Assembly: GCA_920105625.2 (NCBI GenBank)
Contig: OV050030.1
Span: 247,287,889 to 247,351,888, forward strand
From: Clusia tigrina
Taxonomy: Eukaryota; Arthropoda; Insecta; Diptera; Clusiidae
Direction: 5' to 3'
DNA: 64,000 nt
Below are positions 22,158 through 36,600 of the stretch, piece by piece. Each line of letters opens with the position of its first letter. The first letter of the stretch is position 1. The notes under the pieces are model-generated. The model saw only the letters and a list, made by a program, of their open reading frames with translations, was not told where the DNA came from and did not search any database. The position numbers and the translations under genes were made by a program.

Positions 22158-25100
22158 AAGCTATCGCTCAAAGCTATGCTACCCTTGAGTCCCAAATCAA
22201 ACACTGATAAAACTTCAAATGGCCCTAACTTCTATAAGGTCCGTCCTACACCTATCAATGTTTGCAACATACAGATGCTTGTAACTTTTTACTGGAGCGT
22301 CATAAAACCTTGAAATTTTGGAACAATAAAGTACTCGCGCCTCTTGTCAATTTAAGCTATGGCTCAAAGCTATGCTACCCTTGAGTCCCAAATCAAACAC
22401 TGATAAAACTTCAAATGGCCCTAACTTCTATACGGTACGTCCTACACCTATCAAAGTTTGCAACATACAAATGCTTGTAACTTTTTACTGGACCGTCATA
22501 AAACCTTGAAATTTTGTAACAATAAAGTACTCGAGCCTCTTGTCAATTTAAGCTATCGCTCAAAGCTATGCTACCCTTGAGTCCCAAATCAAACACTGAT
22601 AAAACTTCAAATGGCCCTAACTTCTATATGGTACGTCCTACACCTATCAAAGTTTGCAACATACAAATGCTTGTAACTTTTTACTGGAGCGTCATAAAAC
22701 CTTGAAATTTTGTAACAATAAAGTACTCGAGCCTCGTGTCAATTTAAGTTATCGCTCAAAGCTATGCTACCCTTGAGTCCCAAATCAAACTCTGATAAAA
22801 CTTCAAATGGCCCTAACTTCTATACCGTACGTCCTACACCTATCAAAGTTTGCAACATACAAATTCTTGTAACGTTTTACTAGAGCGTCATAAAACCTTG
22901 AAGTTTTGTAACAATAAAGTACTGGAGCCTCTTGTCAATTTAAGCTATCGCTCAAATCTACGCAACCCTTGAGTCCCAAATCAAACACTGATAAAACTTC
23001 AAATGGCCCTAACTTCTATAAGGTCCGTCCTACACCTATCAAAGTTTGCAACATACAGATGCTTGTAACTTTTTACTGGAGCGTCATAAAACCTTCAAAT
23101 TTTGTAACAATAAAGTACTCGAGCCAATTATCAATTTAAGCTATCGCTCAAAGCTATGCTACCCTTGAGTCCCAAATCAAACACTGATAAATCTTCAAAT
23201 GGCCCTAACTTCTATACGGTACGTCCTACACCTATCAAAGTTTGCAACATACAAATGCTTGTAAATTTTTACTGGAGCGTCATAAAACCTTGAAATTTTG
23301 GAACAATAAAGTACTCGAGCCGCTTGTCAATTTAAGCTATCGCTCAAAGCTATGCTACCCTTGAGTCCCAAATCAAACACTGATGAAACTTCAAATGGCC
23401 CTAACTTCTATACGGTACGTCCTACACCTATCAAAGTTTGCAACATACAAATGCTTGTAACTTTTTACTGGAGCGTCATAAAACCTTGAAATTTTGTAAC
23501 AATAAAGTACTCGAGCCTCTTGTCAATTTAAGCTATCGCTCAAAGCTATGCTGCCCTTGAGTCACAAATCAAACACTGATAAATCTTCAAATGGCCCTAA
23601 CATCTATACGGTACGTCCTACACCTATTAAAGTTTGCAACATACAAATGCTTGCAACTTTTTACTGGAGCGTCAAAAAACCTTGAAATTTTGTAACAATA
23701 AAGTACTCGAGCCTCGTGTCAATTTAAGTTATCGCTCAAAGCTATGCTACCCTTGAGTCCCCAATCAAACACTGATAAAACTTCAAATGGCCCTAACTTC
23801 TATACGGTACGTCCGACACCTATCAAAGTTTGCAACATACAAATGCTTGTAACTTTTTACTGGAGCGTCATAAAACCTTGAAATTTTGTAACAATAAAGT
23901 ACTCGAGCCTCTTGACAATTTAAGCTACCGCTCAAAGCTATGCTACCCTTGAGTCCCAAATCAAACTCTGATAAAACTTCACATGGCCCTAACTTCTATA
24001 CGGTACGTCCTACATCTTTCAAAGTTTGCAACATACAAATTCTTGTAACGTTTTACTATAGCGTCATAAAACCTTGAAGTTTTGTAACAATAAAGTACTC
24101 GAGCCTTTTGTCAATTTAAGCTATCGCTCAAAGCTACGCTACCCTTGAGTCCCAAATCAAACACTGATAAAACTTCAAATGGCCCTAACTTCTATACGGT
24201 ACGTCCTACACCTATCAAAATTTGCAACATACAAATGCTTGTAACTTTTTAGTGGAGCGTCATAAAATCTTGAAATTTTGTAACAATAAAGTACTCGAGC
24301 CTCTTGTCAATTTAAGCTATGGCTCAAAGCTATGCTACCCTTGAGTCCCAAATCAAACACTGATAAAGCTTCAAATGGCCCTAACTTCTATAAGGTACGT
24401 CCTACACCTATCAAAGTTTGCAACATACAGATGCTTGTAACTTTTTACTGGAGCGTCATAAAACCTTGAAATTTTGGAACAATAAAGTACTCGAGCCGCT
24501 TGTCAATTTAAGCTATCGCTCAAAGCTATGTTACCCTTGAGTCCCACATCAAACACTGATAAAACTTCAAATGGCCCTAACTTCTATACGGTACGTCGTA
24601 CACCTATCAAAGTTTGCAACATACAAATGCTTGTAAATTTTTACTGGAGCGTCATAAAACCTTGAAATTTTGGAACAATAAAGTACTCGAGCCGCTTGTC
24701 AATTTAAGCTATCGCTCAAAGCTATGCTACCCTTGAGTCCCAAATCAAACACTGATAAAACTTCAAATGGCGCTAACTTCTATACGGTACGTCCTACACC
24801 TATCAAAGTTTGCAACATATAAATGCTTGTAACTTTTTACTGGAGCGTCATAAAACCTTGAAATTTTGTAACAATAAAGTACTCGAGCCTCTTGTCAATT
24901 TAAGCTATCGCTCAAAGCTATGCTACCCTTGAGTCCCAAATCAAACACTGATAAATCTTCAAATGGCCCTAACCTCTATACGGTACGTCCTACACCTATT
25001 AAAGTTTGCAACATACAAATGCTTGCAACTTTTTACTGGAGCGTCAAAAAACCTTGAAATTTTGTAACAATAAAGTACTCGAGGGTCTTGTCAATTTAAG

Positions 25101-26363
25101 CTATCGCTCAAAGCTATGCTACCCTTGAGTCCCAAATCAAACACTGATAAAACTTCAAATGGCCTTAACTTCTATACGGTACGTCCTACACCTATCAAAG
25201 TTTGCAACATACAAATGCTTGTAACTTTTTACTGGAGCGTCATAAAACCTTGAAATTTTGTAACAATAAAGTACTCGAGCCTCTTGTCAATTTAAGCTAT
25301 CGCTCAAAGCTATGCTACCCTTGAGTCCCAAATCAAACACTGATAAATCTTCAAATGGCCCTAACCTCTATACGGTACGTCCTACACCTATTAAAGTTTG
25401 CAACATACAAATGCTTGCCACTTTTTACTGGAGCGTCAAAAAACCTTGACATTTTGTAACAATAAAGTACTCGAGCCTCGTGTCAATTTAAGTTATCGCT
25501 CAAAGCTATGCTACCCTTGAGTTCCCAATCAAACACTGATAAAACTTCAAATGGCCCTAACTTCTATACGGTACGTCCGACACCTATCAAAGTTTGCAAC
25601 ATACAAATGCTTGTAACTTTTTACTGGAGCGTCATAAAACCTTGAAATTTTGTAACAATAAAGTACTCGAGCCTCTTGACAATTTAAGCTATCGCTCAAA
25701 GCTATGCTACCCTTGAGTCCCAAATCAAACTCTGATAAAACTTCAAATGGCCCTAACTTCTATACGGTACGTCCTACATCTTTCAAAGTTTGCAACATAC
25801 AAATTCTTGTAACGTTTTACTATAGCGTCATAAAACCTTGAAGTTTTGTAACAATAAAGTACTCGAGCCTCTTGTCAATTTAAGCTATCGCTCAAAGCTA
25901 TGCTACCCTTGAGTCCCAAATCAAACACTGATAAAACTTCAAATGGCCCTAACTTCTATACGGTACGTCCTACACCTATCAAAGTTTGCAACATACAAAT
26001 TCTTGTAACGTTTTACTAGAGCGTCATAAAACCTTGAAGTTTTGTAACAATAAAGTACTGGAGCCTCTTGTCAATTTAAGCTATCGCTCAAATCTACGCA
26101 ACCCTTGAGTCCCAAATCAAACACTGATAAAACTTCAAATGGCCCTAACTTCTATAAGGTCCGTCCTACACCTATCAAAGTTTGCAACATACAGATGCTT
26201 GTAACTTTTTACTGGAGCGTCATAAAACCTTCAAATTTTGTAACAATAAAGTACTCGAGCCTCTTGTCAATTTAAGCTATCGCTCAAAGCTATGCTACCC
26301 TTGAGTCCCAAATCAAACACTGATAAATCTTCAAATGGCCCTAAATTCTATACGGTACGTCCT

Positions 26364-29344
26364 ACACCTATCAAAGTTTGCAACATACAAATGCTTGTAA
26401 ATTTTTACTGGAGCGTCATAAAACCTTGAAATTTTGGAACAATAAAGTACTCGAGCCGCTTGTCAATTTAAGCTATCGCTCAAAGCTATGCTACCCTTGA
26501 GTCCCAAATCAAACACTGATAAAACTTCAAATGGCGCTAACTTCTATACGGTACGTCCTACACCTATCAAAGTTTGCAACATACAAATGCTTGTAACTTT
26601 TTACTGGAGCGTCATAAAACCTTGAAATTTTGTAACAATAAAGTACTCGAGCCTCTTGTCAATTTAAGCTATCGCTCAAAGCTATGCTACCCTTGAGTCC
26701 CAAATCAAACACTGATAAATCTTCAAATGGCCCTAACCTCTATACGGTACGTCCTACACCTATTAAAGTTTGCAACATACAAATGCTTGCAACTTTTTAC
26801 TGGAGCGTCAAAAAACCTTGAAATTTTGTAACAATAAAGTACTCGAGGGTCTTGTCAATTGAAGCTATCGCTCAAAGCTATGCTACCCTTGAGTCCCAAA
26901 TCAAACACTGATAAATCTTCAAATGGCCCTAACCTCTATACGGTACGTCCTATACCTATCAAAGTTTGCAACATACAAATGCTTGTAACTTTTTACTGGA
27001 GCGTCATAAAACCTTGAAATTTTGTAACAATAAAGTACTCGAGCCTCGTGTCAATTTAAGTTATCGCTCAAAGCTATGCTACCCTTGAGTCCCCAATCAA
27101 ACACTGATAAAACTTCAAATGGCCCTAACTTCTATACGGTACGTCCGACACCTATCAAAGTTTGCAACATACAAATGCTTGTAACTTTTTACTGGAGCGT
27201 CATAAAACCTTGAAATTTTGTAACAATAAAGTACTCGAGCCTCTTGACAATTTAAGCTATCGCTCAAAGCTATGCTACCCTTGAGTCCCAAATCAAACTC
27301 TGATAAAACTTCAAATGGCCCTAACTTCTATACGGTACGTCCTACATCTTTCAAAGTTTGCAACATACAAATTCTTGTAACGTTTTACTATAGCGTCATA
27401 AAACCGTGAAGTTTTGTAACAATAAAGTACTCGAGCCTCTTGTCAATTTAAGCTATCGCTTAAAGCTACGCTACCCTTGAGTCCCAAATCAAACACTGAT
27501 AAAACTTCAAATGGCCCTAACTTCTATAAGGTACGTCCTACACCTATCAAAGTTTGCAACATACAGATGCTTGTAACTTTTTACTGGAGCGTCATAAAAC
27601 CTTCAAATTTTGTAACAATAAAGTACTCGAGCCTCTTATCAATTTAAGCTATCGCTCAAAGCTATGCTACCCTTAAGTCCCAAATCAAACACTGATAAAA
27701 CTTCAAATGGCCCTAACTTCTATACGGTACGTCCTACACCTATCAAAGTTTGCAACATACAAATGCTTGTAACTTTTTACTGGAGCGTCAAAAAACCTTG
27801 AAAGTTTGTAACAATAAAGTACTCGAGCCTCTTATCAATTTAAGCTATCGCTCAAAGCTATGCTACCCTTAAGTCCCAAATCAAACACTGATAAAACTTC
27901 AAATGGCCCTAACTTCTATACGGTACGTCCTACACCTATCAAAGTTTGCAACATACAAATGCTTGTAAATTTTTACTGGAGCGTCATAAAACCTTGAAAT
28001 TTTGGAACAATAAAGTACTCGAGCCGCTTGTCAATTTAAGCTATCGCTCAAAGCTATGCTACCCTTGAGTCCCAAATCAAACACTGATAAAACTTCAAAT
28101 GGCGCTAACTTCTATACGGTACGTCCTACACCTATCAAAGTTTGCAACATACAAATGCTTGTAACTTTTTACTGGAGCGTCATAAAACCTTGAAATTGTG
28201 TAACAATAAAGTACTCGAGCCTCTTGTCAATTTAAGCTATCGCTCAAAGCTATGCTACCCTTGAGTCCCAAATCAAACACTGATAAATCTTCAAATGGCC
28301 CTAACCTCTATACGGTACGTCCTACACCTATTAAAGTTTGCAACATACAAATGCTTGCAACTTTTTACTGGAGCGTCAAAAAACCTTGAAATTTTGTAAC
28401 AATAAAGTACTCGAGGGTCTTGTCAATTTAAGCTATCGCTCAAAGCTATGCTACCCTTGAGTCCCAAATCAAACACTGATAAATCTTCAAATGGCCCTAA
28501 CCTCTATACGGTACGTCCTACACCTATCAAAGTTTGCAACATACAAATGCTTGTAACTTTTTACTGGAGCGTCATAAAACCTTGAAATTTTGTAACAATA
28601 AAGTACTCGAGCCTCGTGTCAATTTAAGTTATCGCTCAAAGCTATGCTACCCTTGAGTCCCCAATCAAACACTGATAAAACTTCAAATGGCCCTAACTTC
28701 TATACGGTACGTCCGACACCTATCAAAGTTTGCAACATACAAATGCTTGTAACTTTTTACTGGAGCGTCATAAAACCTTGAAATTTTGTAACAATAAAGT
28801 ACTCGAGCCTCTTGACAATTTAAGCTATCGCTCAAAGCTATGCTACCCTTGAGTCCCAAATCAAACTCTGATAAAACTTCAAATGGCCCTAACTTCTATA
28901 CGGTACGTCCTACATCTTTCAAAGTTTGCAACATACAAATTCTTGTAACGTTTTACTATAGCGTCATAAAACCGTGAAGTTTTGTAACAATAAAGTACTC
29001 GAGCCTCTTGTCAATTTAAGCTATCGCTTAAAGCTACGCTACCCTTGAGTCCCAAATCAAACACTGATAAAACTTCAAATGGCCCTAACTTCTATAAGGT
29101 ACGTCCTACACCTATCAAAGTTTGCAACATACAGATGCTTGTAACTTTTTACTGGAGCGTCATAAAACCTTCAAATTTTGTAACAATAAAGTACTCGAGC
29201 CTCTTATCAATTTAAGCTATCGCTCAAAGCTATGCTACCCTTAAGTCCCAAATCAAACACTGATAAAACTTCAAATGGCCCTAACTTCTATACGGTACGT
29301 CCTACACCTATCAAAGTTTGCAACATACAAATGCTTGTAACTTT
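26364..29344 (+). repeat. Tandem 8-monomer higher-order repeat (1568 bp)
   Basis: Landmarks repeat at an offset of 1568: GTAAATTTTTAC near 26397 and 27965, GAGGGTCTTG at 26845 and 28413, and the rare ACCGTGAAG at 27403 and 28971. An older related copy lies upstream at a 9-monomer (1764-bp) distance, with the landmark GAGGGTC at 25081. Confidence 0.85.
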
Positions 29345-31310
29345 TTAGTGGAGCGTCATAAAATCTTGAAATTTTGTAACAATAAAGTACTCGAGCCTCT
29401 TGTCAATTTAAGCTATGGCTCAAAGCTATGCTACCCTTGAGTCCCAAATCAAACACTGATAAAACTTCAAATGGCCCTAACTTCTATAAGGTACGTCCTA
29501 CACCTATCAAAGTTTGCAACATACAAATGCTTGTAACTTTTTACTGGAGCGTCAAAAAACCTTGAAATTTTGTAACAATAAAGTACTCGAGCCTCGTGTC
29601 AATTTAAGTTATCGCTCAAAGCTATGCTACCCTTGAGTCCCAAATCAAACACTGATAAAACTTCAAATGGCCCTAACTTCTATACGGTACGTCCTACACC
29701 TATCAAAGTTTGCAACATACAAATGCTTGTAACTTTTTACTGGAGCGTCATAAAACCTTGAAATTTTGTAACAATAAAGTACTCGAACCTCTTGTCAATT
29801 TAAGCTATCGCTCAAAGCTATGCTACCCTTGAGTCCCAAATCAAACACTGATAAAACTTCAAATGGCCCTAACTTCTATACGGTACGTCCTACATCTTTC
29901 AAAGTTTGCAACATACAAATTCTTGTAACGTTTTACTATAGCGTCATAAAACCTTGAAGTTTTGTAACAATAAAGTACTCGAGCCTCTTGTCAATTTAAG
30001 CTATCGCTCAAAGCTACGCTACCCTTGAGTCCCAAATCAAACACTGATAAAACTTCAAATGGCCCTAACTTCTATAAGGTACGTCCTACACCTATCAAAG
30101 TTTGCAACATACAGATGCTTGTAACTTTTTACTGGAGCGTCATAAAACCTTCAAATTTTGTAACAATAAAGTACTCGAGCCTCTTATCAATTTAAGCTAT
30201 CGCTCAAAGCTATGCTACCCTTAAGTCCCAAATCAAACACTGATAAAACTTCAAATGGCCCTAACTTCTATACGGTACGTCCTACACCTATCAAAGTTTG
30301 CAACATACAAATGCTTGTAACTTTTTAGTGGAGCGTCCTAAAATCTTGAAATTTTGTAACAATAAAGTACTCGAGCCTCTTGTCAATTTAAGCTATGGCT
30401 CAAAGCTATGCTACCCTTGAGTCCCAAATCAAACACTGATAAAACTTCAAATGGCCCTAACTTCTATAAGGTACGTCCTACACCTATCAAAGTTTGCAAC
30501 ATACAGATGCTTGTAACTTTTTACTGGAGCGTCATAAAACCTTGAAATTTTGGAACAATAAAGTACTCGAGCCGCTTGTCAATTTAAGCTATCGCTCAAA
30601 GCTATGCTACCCTTGAGTCCCACATCAACCACTGATAAAACTTCAAATGGCCCTAACTTCTATACGGTACGTCCTACACCTATCAAAGTTTGCAACATAC
30701 AAATGCTTGTAACTTTTTACTGGAGCGTCATAAAACCTTGAAATTTTGTAACAATAAAGTACTCGAGCCTCTTGTCTATTTAAGCTATCGCTCAAAGCTA
30801 TGCTACCCTTGAGTCCCAAATCAAACTCTGATAAAACTTCAAATGGCCCTAACTTCTATACGGTACGTCCTACATCTTTCAAAGTTTGCAACATACAAAT
30901 TCTTGTAACGTTTTACTATAGCGTCATAAAACCTTGAAGTTTTGTAACAATAAAGTACTCGAGCCTCTTGTCAATTTAAGCTATCGCTCAAAGCTATGCT
31001 ACCCTTGAGTCCCAAATCAAACACTGATAAAACTTCAAATGGCCCTAACTTCTATAAGGTACGTCCTACACCTATCAAAGTTTGCAACATACAGATGCTT
31101 GTAACTTTTTACTGGAGCGTCATAAAACCTTCAAATTTTGTAACAATAAAGTACTCGAGCCTCTTATCAATTTAAGCTATCGCTCAAAGTTATGCTACCC
31201 TTAAGTCCCAAATCAAACACTGATAAAACTTCAAATGGCCCTAACTTCTATACGGTACGTCCTACACCTATCAAAGTTTGCAACATACAAATGCTTGTAA
31301 CTTTTTAGTG
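28913..31310 (+). repeat. 5-monomer higher-order repeat (980 bp)
   Basis: The CATCTTTC variant occurs at 28913, 29893 and 30873, and CTTTTTAGTGGAGC at 29341, 30321 and 31301 (GGAGCATC in the last). Both series are spaced exactly 980 bp, or five monomers. Confidence 0.85.
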
Positions 31311-33329
31311 GAGCATCATAAAATCTTGAAATTTTGTAACAATAAAGTACTCGAGCCTCTTGTCAATTTAAGCTATGGCTCAAAGCTATGCTACCCTTGA
31401 GTCCCAAATCAAACACTGATAAAACTTCAAATGGCCCTAACTTCTATACGGTACGTCCAACACCTATCAAAGTTTGCAACATACAAATGCTTGTAACTTT
31501 TTACTGGAGCGTCATAAAACCTTGAAATTTTGTAACAATAAAGTACTCGAGCCTCTTGTCAATTTAAGCTATCGCTCAAAGCTATGCTACCCTTGAGTCC
31601 CAAATCAAACACTGATAAAACTTCAAATGGCCCTAACTTCTATACGGTACGTCCTACACCTATCAAAGTTTGCAACATACAAATGCTTGTAACTTTTTAC
31701 TGGAGCGTCATAAAACCTTGAAATTTTGTAACAATAAAGTACTCGAGCCTCTTGTCAATTTAAGCTATCGCTCAAAGCTATGCTACCCTTGAGTCCCAAA
31801 TCAAACACTGATAAAACTTCAAATGGCCCTAACTTCTATACGGTACGTCCTACACCTATCAAAGTTTGCAACATACAAATTCTTGTAACTTTTTACTGGA
31901 GCGTCATAAAACCTTGAAATTTTGTAACAATAAAGTACTCGAGCCTCGTGTCAATTTAAGTTATCGCTCAAAGCTATGCTACCCTTGAGTCCCAAATCAA
32001 ACTCTGATAAAACTTCAAATGGCCCTAACTTCTATACGGTACGTCCTACACCTATCAAAGTTTGCAACATACAAATTCTTGTAACGTTTTACTAGAGCGT
32101 CATAAAACCTTGAAGTTTTGTAACAATAAAGTACTCGAGCCTCTTGTTAATTTAAGCTATCGCTCAAATCTACGCTACCCTTGAGTCCCAATTCAAACAC
32201 TGATAAAACTTCAAATGGCCCTAACTTCTATAAGGTGCGTCCTACACCTATCAAAGTTTGCAACATACAGATGGTTGTAACTTTTTACTGGAGCGTCATA
32301 AAACCTTCAAATTTTGTAACAATAAAGTACTCGAGCCTCTTATCAATTTAAGGTATCGCTCAAAGCTATGCTACCCTTGAGTCCCAAATCAAACACTGAT
32401 AAATCTTCAAATGGCCATAACTTCTATGCGGGACGTCCTACACCTATCAAAGTTTGCAACATACAAATGCTTGTAACTTTTTACTGGAGCGTCATAAAAC
32501 CTTGAAATTTTGGAACAATAAAGTACTCGAGCCGCTTGTCAATTTAAGCTATCGCTCAAAGCTATGTTACCCTTGAGTCCCAAATCAAACACTGATAAAA
32601 CTTCAAATGGCCCTAACTTCTATACGGTACGTCCTACACCTATCTAAGTTTGCAACATACAAATGCTTGTAACTTTTTACTGGAGCGTCAAAAAACCTTG
32701 AAATTTTGTAACAATAAAGTACTCGAGCCTCGTGTCAATTTAAGTTATCGGACAAAGCTATGCTACCCTTGAGTCCCAAATCAAACACTGATAAAACTTC
32801 AAATGGCCCTAACTTCTATACGGTACGTCCTACACCTATCAAAGTTTGCAACATACAAATGCTTTTAACTTTTTACTGGAGCGTCATAAAACCTTGAAAT
32901 TTTGTAACAATAAAGTACTCGAGCCTCTTGTCAATTTAAGCTATCGCTCAAAGCTACGCTACCCTTGAGTCCCAAATCAAACACTGATAAAACTTCAAAT
33001 GGCCCTAACTTCTATAAGGTACGTCCTACACCTATCAAAGTTTGCAACATACAGATGCTTGTAACTTTTTACTGGAGCGTCATAAAACCTTCAAATTTTG
33101 TAACAATAAAGTACTCGAGCCTCTTATCAATTTAAGCTATCGCTCAAAGCTATGCTACCCTTGAGTCCCAAATCAAACACTGATAAATCTTCAAATGGCC
33201 CTAACTTCTATACGGTACGTCCTACACCTATCAAAGTTTGCAACATACAAATGCTTGTAACTTTTTACTGGAGCGTCATAAAATCTTGAACTTTTGTAAC
33301 AATAAAGTACTCGAGCCTCTTGTCAATTT

Positions 33330-33612
33330 AAGCTATGGCTCAAAGCTATGCTACCCTTGAGTCCCAAATCAAACAGTGATAAAACTTCAAATGGCCCTAA
33401 CTTCTATACGGTACGTCCTAAACCTATCTAAGCTATGCTACCCTTGAGTCCCAAATCAAACACTGATAAAACTTCAAATGGCCCTAAATTCTATACGGTA
33501 CATCCTACACCTATCAAAGTTTGCAACATACAAATGCTTGTAACTTTTTACTGGAGCGTCATAAAACGTTGAAATTTTGGAACAATAAAGTACTCGAGCC
33601 GCTTGTCAATTT
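33330..33612 (+). repeat. Fused satellite monomers with 109-bp internal deletion
   Basis: Two units occupy 283 bp instead of 392. Sequence runs from an ordinary monomer through CCTAAACCTATC and jumps at about 33430 into TAAGCTATGCTACC of the next unit. Short CTAT/AAGCTAT words at both sides may have aided the joining. It is the only large length change in the right segment. Confidence 0.92.
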
Positions 33613-36600
33613 AAGCTATCGCTCAAAGCTATGCTACCCTTGAGTCCCAAATCAAACACTGATAAAACTTCAAATGGCCCTAACTTCTATACGGTACGTC
33701 CTACACCTATCAAAGTTTGCAACATACACATGCTTGTAACTTTTTACTGGAGCGTCATAAAACCTTGAAATTTTGTAACAATAAAGTACTCGAGCCTCGT
33801 GTCAATTTAAGTTATCGCTCAAAGCTATGCTACCCTTGAGTCCCAAATCAAACACTGATAAAACTTCAAATGGCCCTAACTTTTATACGGTACGTCCTAC
33901 ACCTATCAAAGTTTGCAACATACAAATGCTTGTAACTTTTTACTGGAGCGTCATAAAACCTTGAAATTTTGTAACAATAAAGTACTCGAGCCTCGTGTCA
34001 ATTTAAGTTATTGCTCAAAGCTATGCTACTCTTGAGTCCCCAATCAAACTCTGATAAAACTTCAAATGGCCCTAACTTCTATACGGTACGTCCTACACCT
34101 ATCAAAGTTTGCAACATACAAATTCTTGTAACGTTTTACTAGAGCGTCATAAAACCTTGAAATTTTGTAACAATAAAGTACTCGAGCCTCTTGTCAATTT
34201 AAGCTATCGCTCAAAGCTACGCTACCCTTGAGTCCCAAATCAAACACTGATAAAACTTCAAATGGCCCTAACTTCTATAAGGTACGTACTACACCTATCA
34301 AAGTTTGCAACATACAGATGCTTGTAACTTTTTACTGGAGCGTCATAAAACCTTCAAATTTTGTAACAATAAAGTACTCGAGCCTCTTATCAATTTAAGC
34401 TCTCGCTCAAAGCTATGCTACCCTTGAGTCCCAAATCAAACACTGATAAATCTTCAAATGGCCCTAACTTCTATACGGTACGTCCTACACCTATCAAAGT
34501 TTGCAACATACAAATGCTTGTAACTTTTTAGTGGAGCGTGATAAAATCTTGAAATTTTGTAACAATAAAGTACTCGAGCCTCTTGTCAATTTAAGCTATG
34601 GCTCAAAGCTATGCTACCCTTGAGTCCCAAATCAAACACTGATAAAACTTCAAATGGCCCTAACTTCTATAATGTACGTCCTACACCTATCAAAATTTGC
34701 AACATACAGATGCTTGTAACTTTTTACTGGAGCGTCATAAAACCTTGAAATTTTGGAACAATAAAGTACTCGAGCCGCTTGTCAATTTAAGCTATCGCTC
34801 AAAGCTATGCTACCCTTGAGTCCCACATCAAACACTGATAAAACTTCAAATGGCCCTAACTTCTATACGGTACGTCCTTCACCTATCAAAGTTTGCAACA
34901 TACAAATGCTTGTAACTTTTTACTGGAGCGTCAAAAAACCTTGAAATTTTGTAACAATAAAGTACTCGAGCCTCGTGTCAATTTAAGTTATCGCTCAAAG
35001 CTATGCTACCCTTGAGTCCCAAATCAAACACTGATAAAACTTCAAATGGCCCTAACTTCTATACGGTACGTCCTACACCTATCAAAGTTTGCAACATACA
35101 AATGCTTGTAACTTTTACTGGAGCGTCATAAAACCTTGAAATTTTGTAACAATAAAGTACTCGAGCCTCTTGTCAATTTAAGCTATCGCTCAAAGCTATG
35201 CTACCCTTGAGTCCCAAATCAAACACTGATAAAACTTTAAATGGCCCTAACTTCTATACGGTACGTCCTACACCTATCAAAGTTTGCAACATACAAATGC
35301 TTGTAACTTTTTACTGGAGCGTCATAAAACCTTGAAATTTTGTAACAATAAAGTACTCGAGCCTCGTGTCAATTTAAGTTATCGCTCAAAGCTATGCTAC
35401 CCTTGAGTCCCAAATCAAACTCTGATAAAACTTCAAATGGCCCTAACTTCTATACGGTACGTCCTACACCTACCAAAGTTTGCAACATACAAATTCTTGT
35501 AACGTTTTACTAGAGCGTCATAAAACCTTGAAGTTTTGTAACAATAAAGTACTCGAGCCTCTTGTCAAGTTAAGCTATCGCTCAAATCTACGCTACCCTT
35601 GAGTCCCAAATCAAACACTGATAAAACTTCAAATGGCCCTAACTTCTATAAGGTCCATCCTACACCTATCAAAGTTTGCAACATACAGATGCTTGTAACT
35701 TTTTACTGGAGCGTCATAAAACCTTCAAATTTTGTAACAATAAAGTACTCGAGCCTCTTATCAATTTAAGCTATCGCTCAAAGCTATGCTACCCTTGAGC
35801 CCCATATCAAACACTGATAAATCTTCAAATGGCCCTAACTTCTATACGGTACGTCCTACACCTATCAAAGTTTGCAACATACAAATGCTTGTAACTTTTT
35901 ACTGGAGCGTCATAAAATCTTGAAATTTTGTAACAATAAAGTACTCGAGCCTCTCGTCAATTTAAGCTATGGCTCAAAGCTATGCTACCCTTGAGTCCCA
36001 AATCAAACACTGATAAAACTTCAAATGGCCCTAACTTCTATACCGTACGTCCTACACCTATCAAAGTTTGCAACATACAAATACTTGTAACTTTTTACTG
36101 GAGCGTCATAAAATCTTGAAATTTTGTAACAATAAAGTACTCGAGCCTCTTGTCAATTTAAGCTATCGCTCAAAGCTATGCTACCCTTGAGTCCCAAATC
36201 AAACACTGATAAAACTTCAAATGGCCCTAACTTCTATACGGTACGTCCTACACCTATCAAAGTTTGCAACATACAAATGCTTGTAACTATTTACTGGAGC
36301 GTCAAAAAACCTTGAAATTTTGTAACAATAAAGTACTCGAGCCTCGTGTCAATTTAAGTTATCGCTCAAAGCTATGCTACCCTTGAGTCCCAAATCAAAC
36401 ACTGATAAAACTTCAAATGGCCCTAACTTCTATACGGTACGTCCTACACCTATCAAAGTTTGCAACATACAAATGCTTGTAACTTTTTACTGGAGCGTCA
36501 TAAAACCTTGAAATTTTGTAACAATAAAGTACTCGAGCCTCGTGTCAATTTAAGCTATCGCTCAAAGCTATGCTACCCTTGAGTCCCAAATCAAACACTG

